Source: Phlebopus portentosus (Eukaryota > Basidiomycota > Agaricomycetes > Boletales > Boletinellaceae). From it: a stretch of DNA of 64,000 nt. Positions 48,510 to 59,765 of the stretch are shown here, one piece after another (the first letter of the stretch is position 1; every line of letters starts with the position of its first letter). A program made the translations under genes and the position numbers. The stretch lies in contig JAYXKI010000016.1 in NCBI GenBank assembly GCA_037892935.1, positions 1-64,000 of the forward strand, written 5' to 3'. The notes under the pieces are model-generated. The model was not told where the DNA came from. It was given only the letters and a program-made list of their open reading frames with translations, and ran no database searches.

Positions 48510-50600
48510 AGCTAGAGTTATTCACCTCCTGATCACGGTAGATACCTACCAATGAGTTACCTCCTCCGCACAGAGAATTCTTCAAGCTAACGACCACAAA
48601 CTGGAACTCGCCAGACGCTCGAGAACGGATGTAATTAGCAATCTTGGCGACATTCGTATTGGCGAGTGCTGCATCAACCTCATCAAGAACGAAGAAAGAT
48701 ATACCTGTGAATAGCGAAAAGCAATGCGAGAGCAGCGACAGTCTTCTCTCCTCCCGGGAGCTGCTCCATATCTCTAAATCGCTTCATCGTAGGCTTCGTA
48801 TGGTATTTGATGCCAGCAGCAAATGATTCCTGCATGAAAAGCTTAGCAAATATCTCTTTCTGATACAAAACTTATCGACTAACCCCACTGTCTTCCAGGC
48901 TCAGATACGCAACACCACCCATTGGCGCAGCCTTCCCTTTCGTAAGGTCTTTGTAGATCTGGTCAATGCGCTCCGAAATATGAGTGAAAGCTTTGTTGAA
49001 AAGATCGCATCTGCAGAATCAGGTCATCATAAGCAAGATTAAGCTTCGCCACGTCACAATATTTACCTTCGCTTTCTCATTTCGTTAAATTCGTCTCGAG
49101 CGCGTTTCGATTCTTTGCGGGCTTTCTCAGCCTCTTTCTCCATGTCCAGCAGCTTGGTTTGAACATCGTCCAGTCTACATCCGGATGTTAATGAATGTTC
49201 TTAATTAAGAACCAGATTTATCTGACCTCTCCATCGCCTTCATGTTCGGTGCCATGCGCTCAATCTCTGTATTAAGCTTGGTGATGGACGAATCGTACGT
49301 TGATCCCATCTCTGCTGATCCATCCTGAACGATTTCCGTCAGTGTCACTGTTCATACACGAAAAGGACTTGACAGTACTGACTTCTCGCTCCTCGTCGTC
49401 CAGTAAGTCAAACTCGACCTCAATACCATAATCAGGGACACGTCGAGGCCTCTGTGTACCGTCTTCGTCGTCAATGTCCATTGCCACCTCTTCTCGAAGA
49501 TTCTGCATTGAAGTGAGTGACATAAAGCAGTGAGAACTGATTGTACGACGGGAAATCGAGCCAAAGCTCACCTCTTCAATCGGAACGTTCTTTAAGCTGC
49601 ATGATCTGAGAGGAAGTTTGATCCCTTCCAACCGACACCTTCGATAGATGGACGATCTTTCCAGAGCAAGTTTTTCAATCTCGTCATTCTATATCCACAT
49701 GATTAGATGATGTTATAGGAAACGGATGCTTATTCAATTTCCTTTAGGGCATGGTCAAGGACTTTTGACGCTCTAGCGGTGTTCTTCTTGACGGCATCAA
49801 GTTCCTTCGTCTTAGTCTCTAAAACCTCGTTGAGTTCCTTGAGCTCCTCTTGAAGCTCGAGGATAGACCCTTGAAGTTGATCAATTTCTTCCTGGTCTGC
49901 TTGCTTTTCGGCTTCATGCTTCTTAATAGCTGCGCGCTCAGTATTTATAGCGGTGTCAAGCATTGCAAGGCACTCCTGCAGCGTTGCCAGTTGCTGTTCC
50001 TCGAATTGCGATCTGGGGGCGTTGCTCAATGCGTCTGATCTTCACGGCGAACTGTAAAAAAAAGGAACTTACTGATGGGTAAGACGTGCAATTTGTGTCT
50101 CGAAACGCCTACGGGCTGCGGCCTCCTCGCTCGCGGCTTTCAGCTGCCGCGATTCGTATTCCCGAATGTTTTCCACGCCGATTTGTGCGCAGAATCGTGC
50201 GAATATTCCATCCTCCTCTTCGTTGACGACTGCTGACAGAGCTTCTATCCTTTCGACCAGAGCAGCGTGATTCGCTTTGGCCTGTAAATTCTGTTTCAAT
50301 ACCTCCAAAATGGCATTGTGTCACAAGGCGCGAACCTGCTTCAATTCTGGCGTCTACTTTTTCATTTCGCTCTTGATGTGTCGCAGCTCATCCTGCTTGC
50401 CTTTAAGACTTGAGGTTAAAGCAGCCTGTGATATAAATAGTCACTCCTTAGTACCCTGACAAAAGAGCCGACTTAAGCATACCAAGTCATCTTTCGCTAG
50501 AGTCAGGGACGATTCTATGCGTGTGATCTCGGCCACTAGATTCTCATCTGCTGTACTTCGTGGCCTTGATTTGTTCAGGTCGCGCAGTTGCTTAATGTTG
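48510..50600 (-). pseudogene. SMC1 (cohesin) C-terminal half, pseudogene
   Basis: On the minus strand, from 50600 down: post-hinge coiled coil (STADENLVAEITRIESSLTLAKDDL, then FCAQIGVENIREYESRQLKAA, RRRFETQIARLTHQ). Next are QFEEQQLATLQECLAMLDT and NTARASKVLDHALKEIE, then LPLRSCSLKNVPIEE and GIEVEFDLLDDEERE. The ATPase head follows with [27 protein letters not shown] and [22 protein letters not shown], then FQFVVVSLKNSL and LVGIYRDQEV. These are diagnostic for SMC1. The ABC signature is LPGGE instead of LSGGE, and the Walker B loop has AANT-type change (ALANTN instead of ALDNTN). Introns are retained. The N-terminal head and hinge are missing: the fragment starts next to the right terminal repeat. 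A stop interrupts the coil near 50380. Confidence 0.88.
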
Positions 50601-50692
50601 CGGACCATTAAAGTAAGCAGGGACAATGAAAGAAGACAGGGTGGAGGATGATGGTGGCAAGAAGACAAGAAGTTGACGCATCCCACCCATCG

Positions 50693-51133
50693 CCCGCTCA
50701 CTCACACTGATCGCCCACTGAACAGCCCACTGCACAGATCGCCCGCAGATCACCCACCAAATGCAGTGATCGCCCGCTGAACGGCCCGCTGAGCAGCCAC
50801 TGATCGCTCACCCGAGTGCAACCGGTAGCAAAATTACTAATTGCGTCAGTTGTGACATTTGAAATCTCACAAAGAGGGAAATCGTGTGTGACATAATAAA
50901 TCGCGACCTTGCCGAGATTTCAAATTTCCCTTTCTGTGGCAAACACGTTACTATTTGTAATCTCAGATGGGTCGAAACCCCTTTCGCAACTGGTTACGCA
51001 ATTTATTGTCTCAACAAAGTCGAGAGGCACGTTGCCATAATAAGTCACGACGCTGACGCAATCATTGACGCGATTATTAATTTCATTCCTACTTTCGACC
51101 GTTATCGCAGCACTGCCGAAACCGGTTTTTGCC
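50693..51133 (-). repeat. Right terminal inverted repeat
   Basis: Reverse complement of 47714-48152 and richer in CpG. Reads GCCCGCTCACTCACACTGATCG at its inner end. Confidence 0.85.
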
Positions 51134-51364
51134 CGCTGTGACAATACCATTGCCGACCACCACCACCAATATGCGTTCCAGAGTTCCTCAGTCAATCTGT
51201 TCCAGCAATATACCCGCCTTATCACTCGCCGTCCCCCCGCGCCGGCTTTCGGGATACATCTACGGTGACCTTGTAGCGCTCTCGTATCGATCGGCTTGCT
51301 GATGTCTACGAGAGGTGGCCCGAATTGTATGTAAGCTCTTGCGCTGCGCAGTACGGGTATGTGA

Positions 51365-51382
51365 TGATCTACTATATAAACC
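51365..51382 (+). promoter_or_regulatory. TATA-like box
   Basis: CTATATAAA about 57 bp upstream of the start codon at 51435. Confidence 0.5.
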
Positions 51383-51434
51383 CGGTCCTGTGTCTTTTCA
51401 TTTCTGTTCCTATTTTGCCCTTGATCTATCGCAA

Positions 51435-52840
51435 ATGAACTTTGATGAAGGCGCAGACGCCTTCTCCACGGGCTTGCCAACGATTGCCGATGAATGGCCA
51501 GGGCAGACGTTCGATCCTCAGGCTGTGGGTAAGCATTGACTATCGTCGCGACGCGGACTTGCCCTGAGCTGACTCACCCGTCCGTGTATATGATTTCCGT
51601 CAGATGCCAGTGAAGATTCTATGCTCAACGCTCAGTGTATGAGGCCTTTCAAGGATTGGCTGCCGCCGCTGCCAGAATGTATGTTCATTGGCATACGGTG
51701 TTAGTCGACCATTAACGCGTTATGCATGCAGCACTTGGACTCAGTTTTGCGAATGGTTCGTTCGTATACAGCTCGCGCTTGCTTGAATCCTCTCTTTATC
51801 ATCATCTACTATTAGAGGAGGCAATTGCGCAAAACGATTCTGGGGTCGATTTCTTTGCCCAATACGTGGACCTTGATGGAAGTACGCTACAGGGTTCGTC
51901 CAACAGAAATTATCCTCACTGGGCAACACTGATTACCTCTTTTATCGTTTCCGGCGTTGTTAGATACATCAAATGGATGCTCTGGCGAAGGAACTGGTGA
52001 GACTGCTGGTGAGAAAGGCGCCACCAGTCGTCAATACCGCGAATACGAGGAAGTCACGGTCGAAGCATCTGCCGATCCCGCTGCTGAAAATGAAAGCACC
52101 GTAGGACGTCGTTCTCGTGAGTATTTCGTATCGACTTTCTGTCACGATGTGTCTGATCCTTATCATCGCATACGGAACGCCAGTTGCTTTCGAAGAACCG
52201 ATGGCGATTCCGGGACCCTATAAATACAGAGAAGAAGAGATCTTGTCACGGATCGCCGAAATTACTAAGAAGGATAGATATCAACATGATATCTACAAAC
52301 AAAGTCTCGCTCATATGCCCGGACGTAAAATGACTATGACGTTATGGAGCGCGATCGCCAAGGAAGAACCCATCTGTCACTGCTGCACCGCCCACAAAAA
52401 AACTGATACGGGGAGAGACGTCGCCTGCGGATGGGCATACATGACCTGCAAAACATGCAAGAGACATTACTGCGCGGAATTTTTCCACCGTTGGTATGTC
52501 CGTCTCGTTTATTTGTTTGACGGGTCATTTTTCTCCTTCTCACGCCTCTGATAGGAAGTTCGCCTCGTGCAGAAAAGTCATATTCAAGGATGTCGACGGT
52601 AAGGAACCACCTCGTAAAAAACGTTACTCGACGCCTCGATCTTCCTTCACATTCCGTCATGGAGAAAGCTTCGTATGCAGTCTGTGTGACACTAAGCGTT
52701 GTTCCTGCCGAGAGTGCCCTGGAAAGGAAGAATCGACTAAAGCTGGCCCTAGAGACTTACCATGCTCTCCGAAGTGGATCGAGATGTCCGACTACGTCTT
52801 CTATGTGTACGGCCACCACGCAGTGAAGTTCCTTTTTTGA
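51435..52840 (+). CDS. Cys-rich protein resembling 4CXXC (CDCA7/R1-type) zinc-finger proteins
   Basis: Starts MNFDEGADAFSTGLPTIADEW. Splice junctions in frame after QAV (51528), after LPPLPE (about 51678), after GRRS (about 52115-52182) and after AEFFHRW (about 52495-52553), then open to TGA at 52838-52840. One junction near 51890-51960 is uncertain. The C-terminal part has four spaced Cys pairs: ICHCCTAHKKTD, MTCKTCKRHYC, then after a basic spacer FVCSLCDTKRCSCRECPGK. This spacing is like the zf-4CXXC_R1 domain of CDCA7-type nuclear proteins, which help recruit the HELLS chromatin remodeller in animals and plants. The match is to Cys spacing only. A TATA-like box lies about 60 bp upstream. 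The gene begins 300 bp from the right end of the SMC1-carrying element. Confidence 0.5.
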
Positions 52841-53160
52841 TTATCTCGCGCTGTCTCTTTTTACGTACTGCGTATTCTGGAAATAATACGCCACAATTTG
52901 TGTATGGCGACGAACAGATGAAACAAAGTCTTTACAGTAAGATTACATTTGTCCTGCTTACTATTTGGTTTATCTTCGATATTACCAGTCTTCTTGTTAT
53001 TGTTTATGTGTAGTCATCTTGGCAATTTGTTGCTACTGTTGCTCTTCTTCTCTTCCCTCCTCATATATCGCCTCCTTTCAGTTTCCGCCATTGCCAACGC
53101 GGTCGTTGCTTCTTACCTCTATGCCTGCCCTCCAGTAGGTGAGGCGACAGTTCACTTAAC
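52841..53160. other. 3' region, no gene seen
   Basis: T-rich, with small open frames of hydrophobic residues caused by composition. Nothing supported. Confidence 0.4.
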
Positions 53161-53675
53161 ATGTCACCCGCAGGTTCCTTTATAATACGGCCTTTACTTC
53201 ATCCCTTCCGGTATCTTGCTCAGCTGTAGTCCGAGCATTTCAATGATCAACCGCATGCAGAAGAATGGCAGGATCTCACCGAAGTTTATGCTGAATACGC
53301 CAGGACCCAAGGTGAATTGGAAATCTTGATTGTGCTCTTGCTGGAGTTCTTGCTGAACTTGAAGATATAATTTTGGCGTTGTCCAATTTGAACGCCAGCC
53401 CTCGCGCATCAAAAAGCAAACCGAGCGAGTTCAAGCCTACTGATCAGTTCGCAACTCAGCTTTCCAAATCACTTACCAAATGTGACGTTCCCCTAGTCGA
53501 GCCTAAAAAGACGAAGAATGTCGAAGCGAACCTGAAGGAAGAGAACGCCTTACAAAAGCGGTATTCGGCCTGCAATCAAGGGTATCTGAACTGAGTCAAT
53601 TACAGGAGACAGCGCTACCTCCAGATGAAGATCTACAGGCCATTCAACTGACGTCAACAGTATTATAAGCAATCT
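53161..53675 (+). pseudogene. Unidentified coding relic
   Basis: Several adjacent frames read like coding sequence: HFNDQPHAEEWQDLTEVYAEYA, GELEILIVLLLEFLLN, NLNASPRASKSKPSEFKPTD, then SELSQLQETALPPDEDLQAIQL to a TAA near 53667. Moving from one to the next needs splice sites or frame changes that I could not settle. It looks like the 3' part of a helical/coiled-coil protein gene. I do not recognise it. Confidence 0.3.
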
Positions 53676-54167
53676 TATCTTCTTATAGTCGAATTCGGAG
53701 CCATAGAAGAACATGACTCTATTAGATCCGGTCCGTGAGATACCAGCAAGTATCGAAAATGCCGAGCGAGAGTGCAGGGTACGAACGCAGAACGGGTCTA
53801 TTCGAGGGGCACGTGAGGCAATCACGACGATCCAGGATCCATTCGAGAGCACCTAGCCAACCATCAGCTGACGATCCAGGTTTATATCAAAGATATGGAT
53901 ACACCTGATCGTGATGAAAGGGGCGAACTTCCGGGAAGCATTGCTGCTAGTGCGAGGCAAACGGGCCAGTCAACGCCATAGATCAACGACATTGTTCGGG
54001 TGCCAATCAACCAGGGAAGGCATGAGGAAGTCTGAAGCAATCTCGAGGCATGCTCTATGAGCGTTGATATCGTTCCTGGGTCGCGCATGCTGATGCTTGA
54101 GATGGTGAGCTTGATTTGATAAACAAGCAAAGAGAATCATCTCACTATTAGGAGCCGGCTCTGGCCG

Positions 54168-54330
54168 TATGCGTATAATCCGTATACGGGCTGTCCGTAT
54201 ACGGATGGGGCCGTATCCGTATGATCCAATAAGAGCAAAATATACGGGTCGTATATATACGCCCGTATCCGTATACAAAGGTCTGAAATTTTGACGTTTA
54301 CGGCTTATACGCCATATACGGAGCTAAGGG
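54168..54330. repeat. CCGTATACGG-type palindromic repeat (inverted copy)
   Basis: At least eight CGTATACG/CGTATCCG units in 160 bp. The inverted order corresponds to 40796-40930. Confidence 0.75.
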
Positions 54331-56296
54331 CCCGTGCCTCCCGGTGACACAGAATTAAGTATATTTCATACCATTTTGGTGATTTGGTAGATCTCTTACT
54401 TGAAATTTAGATTCCTGGGCCTGCCCCATGTTCATCAATACAGTGCATAACAAGAAAAGGTCATGAAGATGCATAAAATCATCTTTGATTCTTCACAACA
54501 GGCAAAACCTACGTGGAATTGTACTGTAGAAGTGCAGTAAGACTCTAAACCGAGCTGAAGCACGCGACGATCACCTTCCTAAAATGAAGTATTTCGATCG
54601 CGAAATATTCTTTGATATTACATAAACTAAGGTGCATGAATTTGGACTAGAAGGACTAGGCAGTACTATTTGTACTATTCGAGATAAAAGTAAGCAAGAT
54701 TAATCTCTGGTGATGCATGCAGCAAGCAAAAAGGATACACCGTGGAAAGCAGGGAGAATCGATACAAGCAAGCTCTTTAAGGATAACTTTGTATGCTGAA
54801 CAATCGTCATGTCCATAGCATGTCCGTGAACTGCAAAGCTCTTGTGTCAGGATTGGCAGGCAAGTTCAGCGAAAGTATTACCTTTAGAAAATGTGTCTCC
54901 TCATACCATTTCTCTGCTTTCTTCTACTTGGTGCAAACATAGTAAGCTCTTCATGAGTGGATACGCGGATGCAAGAAAGTGTCCGATGGTTTGGAAGAAT
55001 CTTGAGCAAAAACGACCATAACCGTAGAAGCTGCTTTCGTCATTGTCGTTTGGTGTATGTACCGACTCCATTTATCTGGAGACAATAGGTGCAACGTGGC
55101 TGTTAACACGAATCGAAACGAATAAATGCATAGGACTTCCGTACTAACGGATCAACGTGACGACTAGAGCGCGTGTCAGATGCCGCCGTTGGTGAAATGA
55201 AATGTATCTTGGAGCTTCGAGTTGTTGACGGTGGGAGAATACAAGAATATGAAGCAGATCGGGAGATGAAAAAGCAACAGTGCAGTGCAGTACGTTAAGC
55301 AATCACAGCAAGGGAATGAAGTCGATAGATTTCCTCATTGAGCTCTCAACGTCGATCAGAACATATATGGTCACTTGCTACGCAACACAGATCATGTCGA
55401 GGAAAGGGATTTGGTGTCGATTATGTGACCCTTTCACCCCATCTTCATTGGCAGTGGGGTATTTTAACGTCCAAGAAGCATCCTGGTTTCGTGCTTCTGT
55501 CATCCCGGTTCGAATTTGGGTCCGTGGTCCCAACACGTCCAGTGTTCGGGAAGAAGATGGACATCCGTCGCGTGACCTTCACTTTTCCAAGTTCGTCGCC
55601 ACGATTGGGTCACGTGCATCGGGGACAGACAGGAAGCAACAAGATGCCAAGGTTGAAATTAGCTAATGCCTTCGAACATGTAATCAAGCTATTATTACAG
55701 GTGGTTCCTCTAAGTCTTCGTCACCCCCATTTTGGGAAAGTGATTTGCACACCATCTAAGGAAAGTAAACATGCCGATCTGAACCACCCCCTGTACAACT
55801 GGCAGTGTTGCTCTCGACAAAGTCGGCCTTCCACAAAGATGTTGAAAGTATCGTCGATGGGGTCTGAATAGCAAGAACGCAAGCTGCAGGCCTAGCGGCC
55901 TGGTCCAAGTCCAAGCCCAGTGAGAAAATGAGTGATTCTCATGTTGATGTGGTGTTGACGACATTGCTTTTAGACCTGGCGCTTCATCCGGCGGCTCACG
56001 GGGCCAGCTTGTTGACGACAAGAGTCTCTTTGGCCTGTGAATGTGTTTCGACAGGGAAGAGTATTCTTGTCGACTCGACGGAAATACGAGGACTGGACTA
56101 CGAGGAATGAGAACATCGTTCCGTTCAGAACGGATCGCTGACACCGATGAAGATATCTGGAATTTTTTGAGACGAAATGAAAATTAAAAATGAAACAACG
56201 TAAGCATTTTCTTTCCTTTTCGACAGCTTTAAATTTCCTTATGTATTTCTCCCTCAACTTCGCTCCAAATCTTTAGATTTCCAACTTCCCCTTATT
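54331..56296. other. No supported gene
   Basis: AT-rich to about 55250. The open frames at 55280-55871 and 55710-56144 have no family signal. 55696-55755 repeats 18380-18440. Confidence 0.45.
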
Positions 56297-57131
56297 TCAT
56301 TCTTGTTGTCCGCTTTTTGCTATCTGTGAGACTCGCGAAAACCCATCCTGGGCCCCTTTGTACAATCCCTCATTTTTATTGGACAAACTATTTCGTAGAG
56401 TGGGTGACGTGATGAGCCCTGTTCTTGTAGTGCGAGCGTTTTTGATCGAAGACGAAGAGACAAGTATTACGTCATTTCTCTCGAAAGCCTTCTCTCCATT
56501 ACGCTCCGCCTGTTGGCCAGTCATTGCGTCCGAGTGAAAAGCTGATGACTGAAAATTGGCTTCGTCGCCTTCAAATGATTCTTGCTCCGTGATATGGGAC
56601 ACCAAGCCCTGCTCCTGGCGATCATCCATGCCATTCGCGTGAGGACGCAATGGATGAGGTATCTCCTCTGCCACCAGAAGATAGCATAACCAGTCGACCC
56701 GGTATCTCACGGCAATGACTTTAGCAAGACTAGTTACAGGAACAACCAGAAGGGCCATCGCCGAGATCTGTCCTGGGCCCCAAACGAACTGTCGCATACC
56801 CACGGAATAGTTCCGTGTAATAGTTAGCTCAGTATTCATGACGAGAATCGACCAAACGATGACTATAGCGGAAATATTCGCGATCCACTCAGATCTATTG
56901 GCTTGCCCTCCAGCGTGCGGAGCGTTCCTGCTTCTTTGTCGAATTACGAGAGGCCTGTCTGCGAGTCTCTGCTGAGCCGTATCACGCATTCCCATATTAC
57001 CATCCTCTCTCCTCCTCGCTCGCCTAAACATCTGAGATGCGGACCCAAAAATTCGATTCCGGCGCTCGCAGATTCCATAGTCATACAACGTGATCGAGAG
57101 AAATGCCACCAGCTGCACGATGAGAAGGATG
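56297..57131 (-). pseudogene. Truncated copy of the 7-TM family gene
   Basis: From 57131 downwards the minus strand is about 98% identical (roughly 183 of 187 bp compared) to 63808 and onward of the gene at the window end. It encodes TM4 (IILLIVQLVAFLSITLYDYG), then TM5 (ANISAIVIVWSILVMNTELTI) and TM6 or 7 (GPGQISAMALLVVPVTSLAKV) and a polar tail to a stop at 56297. The first three or four membrane segments and the conserved N-terminus are missing. Upstream of 57131 the frame stays open by chance into copia-derived sequence. The copy is inverted relative to its source. Confidence 0.8.
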
Positions 57132-57229
57132 ATCTGTTGGAATCCAAATCGATGAAATCCCGACCCAGAGATGCTTCGGGCACGTGTCTCGGATTTATAT
57201 TTGATGCGTTTAATGTTTTTCTTGAACTC

Positions 57230-58140
57230 GCAAGGAACTGAACAGAAACTCGCCAAACATGACACGCCCGAACACAGCGGTGTTGCGGAACGTTTGAATA
57301 GGACCACTGGGGAGAAGGCGCGAACCATGCTACACGCAAGCAGCTTTCCGAATAATTTATGGGCCGAATGCGTGAAGCATCCTATCTGGTTGAAGAGCAG
57401 ACCGTCAACAAAGAATTTAGGCGGCGAAACTCCTTATGAGGCACCCACCAATCAGAAACCCAATCTTGCAGACTTGCAAGAATGGGGTACAAAGTGCTGG
57501 GTACACGACAATACCCGTTCGAAGCTTGATAAACGCACTTGGGAAGGTCGACGGCTTGGTTACGACCTTAGCACGAACGGCTCTACTGCCCCGAAGGCAA
57601 AAGCGTATCTGTTGGAAGAAGTGTCTATTTCTCACCTGAAGCCGCCGAGTTAGAGCTTTTTGAGGAGGAGCAAGAGCAATTGCCATAACATCAAACAGAT
57701 TGCGAAATTCCGAACCAACTGATGCCCACCAAGACAAAGCGGCCCCAACTCAGCCAGACGACAGTGCTCAGCGCGAAAAGAGTAAGGCGAGTCATGGCTG
57801 GCGGTGGTGAACTCCCGAGAGCAATGCGAACGAACACCGTTACAGTGACCGACGAGAGGGAGGATGACTTTGATGAGGAATGCGCCCTCGCCGCAATGAT
57901 GGACCTTGAGGAACCTGTTGAACCGAGGACGATTCAGGAGGTTAGAGAACTACCAGAATGGCCTCTATGGGAGAACGCTATAAAATAGGAGCTAGGAGCT
58001 GAGAGCTTTGGAAGCCGCTGAAATGTGGGAAGTTCGACACGTACTTAAGAGAGTCAATGTCGTTGGTTCGAAGTGGGTTTTCAAGGTGAAGAAGGGCTCT
58101 ACAAAACTGTCGATGTGAATGTATTACAGGCCCAACGTCA
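57230..58140 (+). pseudogene. Ty1/copia pol relic (integrase C-terminus and start of RT)
   Basis: Frame begins GTEQKLAKHDTPEHSGVAERLNRT, which includes the third integrase catalytic Glu context (GVAERLNRT), then MLHASSFPNNLWAE, ETPYEAPTNQKPNL and LQEWGTKCWVHD. It ends in this frame at 57651-57653. Further on, LPEWPLWENAIK, a stop, and VNVVGSKWVFKVKKG match the start of the copia reverse transcriptase. Stops and frame changes make it non-functional. The 5' half of the element and LTRs are not seen. Confidence 0.85.
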
Positions 58141-58149
58141 GTCACGAAG

Positions 58150-59260
58150 AAATTGCATGAAAGGCATATAACTCCGAGTCACCAAGCAGCTCCTTCGAGA
58201 CGTTGAGGATTTCTCCGTAAGTCCTTCCGAGGTCCTGGAAGAAGTGTATAGCCGGGCCCGAGTCCTTCTTTTTGAGTCTCCAGCGAAGTGAGCCACGACT
58301 GCTCGGTTATTATACGCTCGAACATCGCCTTGGCCAGAATAGAGTCGCATCGGTATCCGGGATCCGGTTCCAGCGTGTCGTCCAGTAGAGATTCCAGGAA
58401 GTTCAATTTCCTGTATTTTCGGATCTCATTCCGTGACCGTTGCATGTAAAGACGGATTACACACCTTCAGAAACTCTTTTCTGATCAAATTTCCGATGAT
58501 GAAGATGACCGTCAAGAACGGGTTGTATGACACGCTTCCAATATCTCAGGTACCTCTGGTCCTGTCCCAACGTCTCGGCGTCGCTTCAGAGTGCGATCTT
58601 GGCGCCAGATGCGTCGAATGTGGGATGAAAGCCTTTTGGATACAATGGATAAGCATCCATCATGTCATTCAGTCTGTAAAACTCTCGGTCAGTTCCGGAG
58701 CAGCAGATTCAACGCTGCCAGAGTTATGCGGTTGGATAAAACGTCGGTTTGGACTGACATTTTTGTAAAAGCTGCCCAAGAAAGTCCACAACCTCGTCAA
58801 CGAAGTGAAATTCCGGTCCAAAGCAGTTTTGCAACAAAGGAAGAACCATATAGGTGAAGCTTGGATCCTCGTCATCAGCTACTGCATCAAGGAGAGGCTC
58901 TGTATAGTTGTGTGGATCCTTAAGTTTGTCTGGTTGCGAGAGGAAGCAGTGAATGTCAATTTCATCGCTGTCGGACCGCACCCGATTAAGGAAGACCCTT
59001 CGGCCATCCGCAATTATCATGGGGAAACCCATTATGGGGCATTCTTTTATCGAGGCAGAAGTCAGCGAGTATTTCCCAATACAAAATAGTACTCACAATA
59101 CACCAGCGGTAGTCTTCGTAGCGAAACGATGCTCCTTTCATCGAAAACCAAGAGTGTCCAGTTGGGTTTGTACGGCTGACGGAGACGATATCCACAAGAT
59201 TCAGACATCGCATATTGGTCTTTCCATACAACTACCGTGACGAGCAAAGGACTTGTATTT
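58150..59260 (-). pseudogene. Decayed fungal protein-kinase-like gene
   Basis: The minus strand carries, in order, GYRLRQPYKPNWT, GRRVFLNRVRSDSDEIDI..FLSQ, DPHNYTEPLLDAVADDEDPSFTYMVLPLL, FVDEVVDFLGQLLQ, YPKGFHPTFDAS, GTGPEVPEI, VIFIIGNLIRKEFLK and LEPDPGYRCDSI. This is the layout of a basidiomycete-expanded kinase-like family (N-lobe, hinge with MPLL, DP.NH.VP motif, C-lobe). The catalytic HRD-type loop falls in a damaged part near 58690-58740. Several frame changes and stops exist, so it is a pseudogene. Confidence 0.65.
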
Positions 59261-59765
59261 TCGCATGATTCAGAAGTGGCCATGTCGGACTTGAATGATG
59301 GTAAATTTCTACTTAACCAGGAACTCGTGTGACCGGGATCAGATTTTATTCAGGCACTCAGTTTATGTGCCGCAAAGGAGGCCCGAAGGCGATGCTACAT
59401 CGACAACAAAAGGCTGGCGGGCCAATGTGTCCAGGTCCTTTCTTTCCTGGATCTTGAATAGACAGATGAGTTCGGTGTCATACAGTAGTCGTCCTTGTGA
59501 GGACTAGAGGACGTACCATTTCGAACTAGATACATAACTACAGCATTCGTGTAGCAGGCCGTGACGGACAGAACAGTGTCAACATTAAGTCCTTCTCCTT
59601 GTTTTCTGGTCCGTGCGTAGCCTATAAATCACGTGCCGATGATCAGACAGATCTATCTCAGGGTGGATCTCGGCGATTTCCCTTTGACCAGTAAGCTAGT
59701 TCTTTCGTTCTAGCTCGGCAGTACGAGTTTCAAACTGTGACAGTCCGTTCACCAACAACCCTGAT
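59261..59765. other. Intergenic, presumed promoter of the 7-TM gene
   Basis: No coding pattern or repeats recognised. Confidence 0.4.

Larger units (their letters stand above)
47714..51133. mobile_element. 3.4-kb element with about 440-bp terminal inverted repeats carrying an SMC1 fragment
   Basis: 47714-48152 and 50693-51133 are reverse complements over their whole length (end motif GGCAAAAAC at both outer sides; inner end GTGAGTGAGCGGGC). They enclose a 2.5-kb core that is mostly an SMC1 pseudogene. Long inverted ends with host gene cargo and no transposase are what a non-autonomous Mutator-like (Pack-type) element looks like (inference). No clear target-site duplication was seen by eye. 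Confidence 0.7.

Noticed and set aside
55495..55520. GGTTCGAATT resembling a tRNA B box
   Set aside because: No matching A box or stem structure upstream.
55280..56144. Overlapping long open frames on both strands (up to 177 codons)
   Set aside because: No domain, no codon pattern or splice structure; low stop density from composition.
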